The position numbers and the translations under genes are program-made. 64,000 nt of DNA. It comes from Xenorhabdus hominickii. Lineage in GTDB: Bacteria; Pseudomonadota; Gammaproteobacteria; Enterobacterales; Enterobacteriaceae. Under the pieces are notes generated by a model. It was not told where the DNA came from, did not search any database, and saw nothing but the letters and a program-made list of their open reading frames with translations. Shown one piece after another: positions 39,801 through 51,800 of the stretch (the first letter of the stretch is position 1; every line of letters begins with the position of its first letter). The stretch lies in contig NZ_NJAI01000004.1 in NCBI RefSeq assembly GCF_002632725.1, forward strand, positions 199,425 through 263,424, read 5' to 3'.

Positions 39801-42800
39801 CTATGAAGCTCCTGAGGGGGAAATAGAAACCACCTTAGCCCAGCTTTGGCAAGCATTACTGGGAATAGAACGTATTGGCCGCTATGACCACTTTTTCGAA
39901 CTCGGCGGACATTCTCTGATGATGGTCAACTTGGCCGAACAACTGCGCAGATTGGGCTGGTCTCTTGATATCCGCACCTTATTCGCCACACCAATACTAA
40001 CTGACATGGTGAAAACAATATTAACGGAGCAGGACAACTCGACCAATTTCACTGCACCACCCAATCTCATTCCCGACGGCTGTACCACCATCACACCTGA
40101 TATGTTGCCCCTGATATCCCTATCGCAAAGTGAAATTGATACCATTGCCGCCGCTACGCCTGATGGTGCCGCTAATATTCAGGATATCTATCCGCTCGTG
40201 CCATTACAGGAAGGCATTCTGTTCCATCATCTATTGCAAACACAGGGAGACATGTATCTATTGCACAGTATGTTTGCCTTCGACACCCGTGCACACCTTG
40301 ATACTTTCCTGTCTACCTTACAGCAGTTGATTGATCACCACGATATTCTGCGCACGGCCGTCTACTGGCAAGGACTAAGCCAGCCTGTTCAGGTTGTCTG
40401 GCGCCGAGCGTCTTTGCACATCAACACCTTTGTGCCGTCAGGTGAACTGGATGTTCCGACTCAATTGCTGGCTCACATCGATCCGAACCAACGATGCCTC
40501 GATGTGAATCAGGCACCGCTCTTTTCCGTTGATATCGCCCGTGATCCGCAACAAAACGAATGGTTGCTGGCCCTGAGCTTCCACCATCTGATCAGTGATC
40601 ATCTGACACTTGAGCTTTTCATCGCAGAAATCAGCGAACAGATGCACAATTATGTTAAGAACCATCATGTCGAAAACCATCGTGCCAAACCCTTACCCCC
40701 AGCTCTGCCTTACCGTCACTTTGTCGCTCAAACCCTGAGTGTGCCGGAATCAGTCCATGAAGCCTACTTCCACGAATTGCTCGCCGACGTAGAAGTACCA
40801 ACCTCGCCTTTTGGAATACGGGAGCTTCTTAACGAAGCTAAACAGGTGATGGAGGCCACCCAGCGGCTACCTCCCACACTGGCCAAGGCAATCCACACAG
40901 AGGCACGTCATCAGGGAGTCAGTCCCAGTGTGTTATTTCACGTCGCATGGGCGCAGGTACTGGCACACACCAGCGGTCAGAATGATATTGTTTTCGGGAC
41001 AGTTCTGCTCGGCCGCATGCAGGGGGGGGCTGGTATCAATCGGGTACTCGGCCTGTTTATCAACACCCTGCCCGTGCGGATCTCGCTGTCAGGAAACAGT
41101 GCGCAAACAATCGTGCAAGCAGCCCATTACAGCTTGACGCAGCTACTGGAGCACGAGCAGGCATCTCTGACGCTGGCACAACGTTGTAGCGGTATTGCAC
41201 CGCCCCTGCCACTCTTCTGTACCCTGCTCAACTATCGTCATAGCCAAGAATATCGTCATAATCGAGCGGGCGTTCGCTCCCTATGGAAAGGCATACGTCT
41301 GCTCACAACGCAGGAGAGGACAAATTATCCGATCAGCTTATCCGTGGATGATTTAGGCGAAAGTTTCCATTTGACTACCCAAGCCGCAAAGGGCATTGAT
41401 CCGGTTCGCCTGAATGCTTATATGATCACCGCTCTGGAAGGTCTGGTCATGGCGCTGAAAACCCTCTCCCAAATGCCAATCTTGAACATTTCTATTCTGC
41501 CCACCGCCGAGCGCCAGCAGTTGTTGGTCGAATTCAATGCCACACAGGCCGACTTCCCGCAACATATGTTGATTCATCAATCACTCGTTCATAAACAGTT
41601 CGAAGCACAAGTACAACGTAACCCTGATGCCATTGCCGTCGTCTTCGAAGCCCATTCTCTGAGTTATAGGGAACTGAACCAACGCGCCAATCGACTCGCT
41701 CATCATTTGATATCACTGGGGGTACACCCTGATGATCACGTGGCGATTTGTGTCGAACGCAGTCTGGAAATGGTAGTCGGACTGCTGGGTATTCTCAAAG
41801 CCGGCGGAGCTTATGTACCGCTCGATCCGGCTTATCCTCCCCAACGACTGATGTATATGCTCAACGATGCGACTCCCGTTGCTCTGATCACTCACACGGG
41901 GTTAGTCAACATTCTGGGCAACAACGTCATATCTATGCTTGCTATACCTGTGCTAATACTCGATTCCCCCGGTTCACCGGTAACAGAGCAACCGAGCCAC
42001 AATCCCGATAGCCAATCGCTGGGATTAATGTCTCACCACCTTGCCTGTGTAATTTACACCTCCGGCTCGACAGGACAACCGAAAGGCGTGATGGTTGAAC
42101 ATCGAAATATATTTCGCCTTATCATCAATAATGGCTTTGCCGATATTGGCCCCGATGACTGTATTGCACATTGTGCCAGTGCTTCATTTGATGCAGCGAC
42201 TTGGGAAATATGGGCAGGTTTAGTTCATGGGGCACGCATATTGTTGATCCCAGAGAAGACGTTATTGGAGCCGGCTTCTTTTGGTCAGTGTTTGTCCTCA
42301 GAGGGCGTCAGTGCGTTATTTCTCACCACCGCATTGTTCAATCAATACGTAAACAGTATCGCATCCTCATTATCAGGGTTACGTTATCTTCTCTTTGGTG
42401 GTGAACAAGCCGATATCCGCCCTGTGATCCAATTGAGGAAGAATTATCCGCCCACACATCTGTTGCATATGTATGGGCCAACAGAAACAACCACATTTGC
42501 CTCTGCCTATGAAGTACCGTTATCTGCCGGAAAATATGGAAAAATACCTATTGGCCGCCCGATTGCCAACAGGCAAATTTATATTTTGGATACACAAGAA
42601 CAGCCGGTTCCCCTCGGTGTCACGGGCGAAATTTATATCGCCGGCGACGGTGTTACCCGCGGTTACTTAAATCGTCCCGATTTGACGGCAGAGCGTTTTT
42701 TACCCGATCCGTTCTCCAATATGCCAGCAGCCCGCATGTACAGAACCGGCGATTTGGGCTGCTGGCTGGCTGACGGTAATATTGAATACCTTGGTCGCAA

Positions 42801-45800
42801 TGATTTTCAGGTCAAACTACGCGGTTTCCGGATTGAGTTAGGGGAAATTGAAACCAAATTGATGCAATGCTACGGTGTACGCGAAGCGGTAGTCATTGTC
42901 CGTGAAAATAAGGCAAATCAGCAGCATCTGGTTGCCTATTTACTCGCCGAACCCAATACGGAACTCAAGCCCGCAAAACTACGGCAACAACTGGTGCGAC
43001 ACCTTGCCGAATATATGATCCCCAGCGCTTTTGTGACCCTCGATAGCTTCCCGCTGACGCCTAACGGTAAACTCGACCGACAGGCACTGTCAGCACCGGA
43101 TCAGACTGCGTTCGTGACCAGCGGCTACGCTGATCCCATCAATAACATGGAGATGACACTGGCCGAAATCTGGCAAACGTTATTGGGAGTGGAAAAGGTC
43201 GGGCGTTATGATCATTTCTTTGAGTTAGGAGGTCATTCCCTACTCGCAATTCAGCTTTCTGCTCGTGTTCGTCAGAAGCTGGCTCGGGAAATGCCCTTAC
43301 AGCAACTGTTTACACATCCTATTTTGGCTGATTTGGCTGTTGTAATCACTGACGCGTCAAAGATAGATTCCACTCTCATTCCTGTCGCCGAACGCAGCCA
43401 ACCGATACCGCTCGCGTTAGCCCAGCAACGCCTGTGGTTCCTCGCCCAGCTCGATCCCGCATCCAGTCTGGCCTACCACACTGTAGTGGTCCTTCGCCTG
43501 AACGGACATCTTGACCTTAATGCATTCACCACCGCACTTGACCGACTCGTCGCCCGACATGAAATTCTGCGTACCCACTTTATCCTGATTGATGAACACC
43601 CCTGCCAACAGATTGCGCCTGCTGATTGCGGCTTTGCCCTGAACTATCAAGATCTGCGTTCATTAACTGCCACTGAACAACAATATCGCCTTACCGGACT
43701 GATGGAACACGACAGATCGACTCCTTTTGATTTCGCTCACAACCCTCTGATCCGAGGACAATTGTTGCAACTGGCAGATGAAGAACATATTTTACTTTTT
43801 ACCCAGCATCACATTATCTCCGACGGCTGGTCGTCGAGAATTTTGTTCCGCGAACTGGGGGCGTTCTACCGTATGACACTTGAGGGACTGGAAGATCCCT
43901 TACCACCTCTGCCTATTCAATATGCTGACTATGCTGTCTGGCAACGTGAATGGCTGCGGGATGAGATCCTCACGGCACAACGTGATTACTGGCGAATGCA
44001 GCTTCAGGGCATACCGGGGTTGCTGAAACTGCCCACCGACTATCCCCGTCCACCAGAGCAACGTTATATCGGCAGTCAGGTGCCCGTTCATTTGGATATT
44101 AATACCATGACCGCCATCAAAGCACTTGGGAAGCGTCAGGGTACAACATTATTTATGACCCTCTTGGCAGCTTGGGCTGTCGTACTTGCCCGTATGAGTG
44201 GGCAAAACGATATCGTTATCGGAACTCCTGTGGCCAATCGCCACCATAGAGAGTTAGAGGACTTGATCGGATTTTTTGTCAATACCCTGCCATTACGTAT
44301 CGAACTAGCGTCTTGCAACACTGTGACGGAATTGCTTGCCCACATCCGCGAACGAACACTGGCCGCCTATGACCATCAAGATTTGCCTTTTGAACAGGTT
44401 GTGGATGCTCTGCAACCAATCCGCAGTCTGAGCTACAGCCCAATTTTTCAGGTCATGTTGGCTCTGGATAACACTCCCCTCCAGCCCGTTGAATTATCGG
44501 GTTTATCCGTATCTCTGATTGAACAAACACAACTCAGAACACATTTTGACTTGAAGCTGTCACTCACTGAAACCGCAGAGGATCTACACGGCCATCTGGA
44601 ATATTCCGTCGATCTGTTCGATCACGCAACAATTGAACGCATGGTGGGTTATTTCACTCATCTGCTAACGGCCATGGCAACTGATGAAATGCAAACCATT
44701 CATCATCTGTCTATGCTACCTGCTACTGAACGCCAACATTTACTGGTCGATTTCAACGCTCCCCAAACCACTCAAAACAACGGGGCCGATTTCCCGCAAG
44801 AAGTCTTGATCCATCAACTGTTCGAAGCGCAGGTACAACGTACACCAGAGTCCATTGCCGTTATTTTCGGGGAACAGTCACTGAGTTATCGTGAATTGAA
44901 CCAACGAGCTAATCGTCTGGCCCATCACCTGATTGCACAAGGTGTACGTCCTGATGATCGGATTGCACTTTGCACCGAACGCAGTTTGGATATGATGGTG
45001 GGTTTATTGGGTATTCTGAAAGCCGGCGCGGCCTACATTCCGCTCGATCCGGCCTACCCTGCCGAACGGCTGGCCTATATGCTCAATGATGCCAAACCCG
45101 TACTTTTACTCACTCAAACGGGCTTGATTGATATAGCGGACTGCCATATCCCCGCAATCATGCTTGATGATTTAGAACCACTCATGCCGGCTTCTGCGCC
45201 CATACACGATCCTGATATTCAGGCACTGGGTCTGACTTCACATCATCTGGCTTATGTGATTTACACCTCTGGCTCTACGGGACAGCCCAAAGGAGTGATG
45301 GTGGAACATCGCGGCGTGTGTAACTACCTGCAATGGGCACTGGATTATGGCCTTACTGAACAGCAACAAGATGGTATCGTTTCATCACCGTTAGCCTTTG
45401 ATGCCACCATCACCAGTCTTTATCTGCCTTTACTGTGTGGTGGCAAGCTTCGCCTGCTCCATGATGGGCAAGAACTCGCTGAACTACTTCCCGCTTTGTT
45501 ATCAATGGATTCGGGGGCACTGGTGAAAATAACACCTAGCCATCTCTCCGCAATGGGGCTGGCATTAAAAGCAACGGGACAACCATGCCCGGCACATTGC
45601 TTTGTCGTGGCTGGCGATACATTGCCCCATTCTACTGTGGCACTCTGGCGCGAGTTATCGCCTGAATCACGTATCATCAACGAGTACGGCCCCACCGAAA
45701 CCGTGGTTGGTTGTACGATATTTGATACCAATCACCCGAGCCGTTTTGTTGATAGCGTTCCGATTGGTCAACCCATCGCCAATACTCAAATTTATATTCT

Positions 45801-48800
45801 CGACGCCGGTGGTCAGCCTGCTCCGCTTGGTGTTAAAGGAGAAATCCATATCGGCGGTGTCGGTGTTGCCCGTGGCTATCTGAATCGCCCTGAACTCACG
45901 GCAGAACGATTCCTACCCGATCCGTTTGCCTCAGACCCGAACGTCCGCATGTACAAAACCGGCGATCTGGCCCGTTGGCTCCCCGACGGTAATATCGAAT
46001 ATTTGGGGCGCAATGATTTTCAGGTCAAGCTACGGGGCTTCCGTATTGAACTCGGCGAAATCGAAGCCCGCCTCAATCAATGTCGCGGAGTGCGCGAAGC
46101 CATCGTGCTGGCATGTGAAGGCATTGTGATAACAAGTGAAGATACAGTGATAGCACGTGAAAACATTGACCACAAAAATACGCCGGATGAAAAACGGCTG
46201 GTGGCGTATCTGCTAACCGATCCGGGTGTAGTGTTAGTACCAACCGAATTACGCCAACAACTGGTGCCATATCTACCTGAATATATGTTACCCAGCGCCT
46301 TTGTGACGCTTGATGCCTTTCCGTTAACTCCAAATGGCAAACTCGACCGCCAAGCCTTACCACTGCCTGATCAGGCGTCAGTCGTAATACGTGACTATGA
46401 GCCGCCGGTTGGTGAACTCGAAACTACCCTAGCCGAAATTTGGCAAGCATTACTGGGATTGGAACACATTGGACGCCATGACCAATTTTTCGAACTTGGC
46501 GGGCATTCGTTAATGATAGTAAGTTTGATCGAAAAAATACGCAGATTGGGTTGGACTCTTGATATCCGAACCGTATTTGCCAAACCTGTACTGGCCGAGA
46601 TGGCGCAAGCCATTCTGACAAAACAAAACAACGCGACTACGTTTATCGTGCCCCCCAACCGTATTCCCGATGGCTGTAATGCTATCACACCGGAAATGCT
46701 GACCTTGATCTCTCTGTCGCAAAGCGAGATTGATACCATTGCAGCCACTCTCCCCAATGGTGCAGCCAATATTCAGGATATCTATCCACTCGTCCCCTTA
46801 CAGGAAGGCATCCTGTTTCACTCACTGTTACAGGCGCAAGGGGATACGTATCTATTGCGTAACGTGCTCGCCTTCGATAACCGCGCATACCTCGATAATT
46901 TCCTGTCCGCTTTGCAACAGGTCATTGATCGTCACGACATTTTGCGCACAGCTATCTGTTGGCAAGGATTAAATCAGCCAGCTCAGGTCGTCTGGCGCCA
47001 AGCGTCTTTACCCATCAACACCTTTACGCCAAGCGATATTTTTATGCCAAATAGTGAAAAGGATGTCCTATCACAATTACTGGCTCATACTGATCCGAAC
47101 CAACGTCGTCTCGATTTAAATCAGGCTCCGCTTTTCTCCGTCGATATTGCTTATGATCCACAGCTCGACGAATGGTTACTGGTTCTGTGCTTCCACCATC
47201 TGGTTAGTGATCATATGACGCTGGAGCTTCTCATCGCAGAAATCAGCGAACTACTGCATAACCACAATACTCACTTATCCACCGCACAGCCTTATCGTAA
47301 CTTTGTCGCCCAAACGCTGAGTGTGCCAGCTTCAACCCATGAAGCCTACTTTCGTGAAATACTCGTCGGTATGGATAAACCGACGGCTCCCTTTGATGTG
47401 CTGGATGTTCGCAGCGAGGGAAAACAAATAACGGAAGCCTCACAACCACTGGCTCCCGCACTGGCCACAGCAATACGGATACAGGCGCGTACTCAGGGGG
47501 TTAGCCCCAGCGTGCTGTTCCATGTCGCGTGGGCGCAAGTACTGGCGAAACTCTGCGGGCAGAATGATGTGGTATTCGGAACTGTTCTACAGGGGAGAAT
47601 GCAAGGCTGTGCCAGCAACGAGCGGGTACTGGGTTTGTTTATCAATACCCTGCCCATGCGGTTTTCGTTGGCAGAAAACAGCGTACAGACAATTGTTCAA
47701 ACAACTCACCACAACTTGACGCAACTGCTGGGACATGAGCAGGCTCCGTTATCACTGGCACAGCAATGTAGCGGGATAGCGACAAACCTCGCGCTTTTCA
47801 GTACATTGCTCAACTATCGCCATGATCAACCGGAGCACACGCGTATTCAGTGGGAAGGCATACGACTGCTGACAGTGCAGGAAAGAACCAACTATCCCAT
47901 CAGTTTGTCCGTGAATGATTTGAGTGAAGAATTCCATTTGGTGACTCAAGCCGTGACAGGCATTGATCCGGCCCGTCTGAACGCCTATATGACCACCGCT
48001 CTCACAAGTCTGGTTAACGCGTTAGAAACCGCCCCCAAAACGCCGATCATGAACATATCTATTCTGCCTGCTACTGAATACCAACAGATGCTGGTCGATT
48101 TCAACACCACACAGGCCGATTTCCCCCAAGACGCCTTGATTCACCAATTATTCGAAGCGCAGGTACAGCGCAACCCAGATGCTATTGCAGTGATCTTTAA
48201 AAACCAATCGCTGAGTTATCACGAATTGAATTATCGCGCCAATCAGCTAGCTCACTACTTGATTGCATTGGGTGTACAGCCTGATGATCGCGTAGCACTT
48301 TGTGCCGAACGCAGTCCGGCGATGGTGGTAGGTTTGCTTGCGATCCTTAAGGCAGGCGGGGCTTATGTGCCTCTCGACCCGACTTATCCCACAAAACGTC
48401 TGGCGTATATGCTAAATGATGCGGCACCCATTGCCTTGCTTGTTCAAAAAAATCTTGTTGATCGGCTAGCCAGCTCCGTGCCTACCGTGCTGATTGAGGC
48501 AGTATTCCCCGACACTCAAGAGCCAGCCGTTTCTCATTTATCAGCCATAAAGGCGCAACCCACTCACAATCCAGATAGGCAGGCATTAGGGCTAACATCA
48601 CGCCATCTGGCTTACGTGATTTACACCTCTGGCTCTACGGGACAGCCCAAAGGTGTCATGGTCGAACATCGCAATGTCGTTTGTCTCATCACCAATAATG
48701 GCTTTGCCGATATTAGTCCCGAGGACTGTATTGCCCACTGTGCCAATATTTCATTTGATGCCACGACTTGGGAGGTGTGGGCTGGCTTAATTCATGGTGC

Positions 48801-51800
48801 CCGCATTCTGTTGATCCCAGAAAAAACCTTACTGGAGCCCACTACTTTTGGTCAGTGTTTATCATCGGAAGGAGTGAGTGCATTATTCCTCACCACCGCC
48901 CTGTTCAATCAATATGCAAGTTTGATTGCTTCATCATTATCAGGCTTACGTTATGTGCTTTTCGGTGGAGAGCAGGCTGATATCCGCCCGGTGATCCAAT
49001 TGAGAAGCAATTTTCCACCCACACACTTGTTGCAGGTCTATGGCCCAACGGAAGCAACTACCTTCGCTACAGCGTATGAAGTTCCATTAACGGCTGGCGA
49101 AGGTGGGAAAATTCCCATCGGCAGTCCGATCGCCAATACCCGGATTTATATTCTGGATGCACAAAGCCAACCGGTTCCCTTCGGTGTTGCAGGTGAAATT
49201 CATATCGCTGGGGCGGGGGTTGCCCGTGGTTATCTGAACCATCCTGAACTTACTGCCGAGTGCTTCCTCACTGATCCATTTGCCTCCGATCCAAACACTC
49301 GCATGTACAAAACCGGCGACCTCGGCCGTTGGCGGCCCGATGGTAATATCGAATACCTCGGCCGCAATGATTTTCAGGTCAAACTACGCGGTTTTCGTAT
49401 TGAGCCGGGAGAAATCGAGATGCGCCTCACTCAGTGTCACGGAGTGTGCGAAGCACTGGTTCTCGTCCGTGAAGACGAGCCTAACCAGAAACGTTTGGTC
49501 GCTTATGTGCAACCTCAATCTGGTATTGAGCTGGTTCCCGCTGAACTGCGTCAGCAACTTGCGTTACATCTTGCCGAGTATATGCTACCCAGCGCTTTTA
49601 TCATGCTTGAGAAATTCCCGCTGACACCCAATGGCAAAATCGACCGTCAGGCACTGCCAGCACCGAATCAGACGGCAATCGTCACTCATGGATATGAATC
49701 CCCGATCGGTGAAATCGAAACGACATTGGCCCAGATTTGGCAGACATTGTTAGGGCTGGAGCACGTTGGTCGCCATGATCATTTCTTTGAGCTGGGTGGA
49801 CATTCGCTGATGATAATCAGCCTGATCGAACGACTGCGCAACCAAAGATTGGCGCTGAGCATTCGTACCGTGTTTGACACTCCGGTACTGGCCGGTATGG
49901 CGCAAGCCATCCTGGCAGAACAAGACAGCACGGCCACGTTTATTGTGCCACCTAATCGCATTCCAGACGGTTGCACCGCTATCACGCCAGACATGTTAAC
50001 GCTGATCACCCTAAGCCAACGCGAAATTGATGCCATTACCGCCACCATTCCCAACGGTGCCGCTAACATTCAGGATATTTACCCACTTGCTCCGTTACAG
50101 GAAGGTATCCTGTTCCATCACAGCTTGCAGACACAGGGCGATACGTATCTATTGTACAGTTTACTCGCTTTCGATACCCGCGAGCGTCTTGATACCTTTT
50201 TGACTGCCTTACAACAGATCATTAACCGCCATGATATTTTGCGCACGTCGGTCTGCTGGTTGGGACTGAGTCAGCCTGTGCAGGTTGTCTGGCGTCAAGC
50301 TTCCCTGCGTATCAACACGTTTGTGCCATCCAGTGAAGAGGATGCTCCGGCTCAATTGCTAGCTCACATCGATCCGAATCAGCACTGTATTGATATGACT
50401 CAGGCACCACTCTTAACCGCAGATATTGCCCATGATGCCAAGCAAAGCGAATGGTTGCTGGCTCTGCGTTCTCACCATCTGATCTGTGACCATCTGACGC
50501 AGGATCTTATCGTCGTTGAAATCAACGAACTCCTGTATCAACGAGTTAAGAGTCATTTTTTTGAAAAAAAATATGTTAAGAACCAGCGTACCGAGCACCT
50601 GCCTCCGGCACTGCCTTACCGTAACTTTATTGCCCAGACCCTGCATGTTCCGGCATCAGCCCACGAAGCCTACTTTCGTGAAATGCTCACCGGTATAAAT
50701 GTTCCCACTGCTCCCTTTGGAATGTTGGATATCTATCGTGGGGACAGGCAGATTACAGAAGACAGAAAGTCACTGGATGCAACTTTGGCCAGTACAATCC
50801 GCACACAGACCCGCCATCAGGGCGTCAGCCCCAGTGTGTTGTTCCATGTCGCGTGGGCACTGGTGTTGGCAAAACTCAGCGGGCAGGAGGATGTGGTATT
50901 CGGCACCATCTTATTGGGACGAATGCGAGAAAACGCTGGTATTGACAGGGGATTGGGTTTGTTTATCAATACCCTGCCCATCCGGATTTCATTGGCAGGG
51001 CTTGATGCTCAAAACGTGATTCAAACCACCTTCCGTCATCTCATTACCTTGCTTGAACACGAACAAGCACCGTTGGCACTGGCACAGCGTTGTAGCAGTG
51101 TGCCTCCTTCTCTGCCACTGTTCAATGCATTGTTAAACTATCGCCATATCCAATCGGAGGAAATAATTTTCACATGGGAAGGCATACGCTGGTTGGCAGG
51201 ACATGAACGTTCCCACTATCCCATCGATTTATCCGTGGATGATTTGGGTGAAGGATTCCGCTTGATTGCCCAAACAGTGGAAAGCATCGAACCGGATCGT
51301 CTGAACGCTTATATGACCACGGCTCTCACAGGTCTGGTTAACGCATTAGAAACCAAATCCCAACAACCAATTCTGAACCTATCCATTATTCCTGCCTGCG
51401 AGCGTCAGCAGATATTGGTGGAATTCAATACCACTCACGCCTCTCAAAACACGGAAGTCGTCTTCCCGCAACAGGCTTTGGTTCATCAACTTTTCGAGGC
51501 TCAGGCGACACACCATCCCGAAGCTACCGCTGTGGTTTGTGGAGAACAAGCACTGAGTTATGGAGAACTGAATCGCCGTGCCAATGGTCTGGCGCATTAT
51601 TTGATCGCACAGGGGGTTCGTCCGGATGATCACGTGGCAATTTGTGTCGAACACAATGTGGAAATGGTGGTAGGTTTACTCGCTATCCTTAAGTCAGGAG
51701 GCGCTTATGTGCCTCTGGACCCGACCTATCCAGCCGAACGGTTAGCTTATATGCTTAATGATGTAACCCCCGTGATACTCCTTATTCAATCTGCCCAAGT

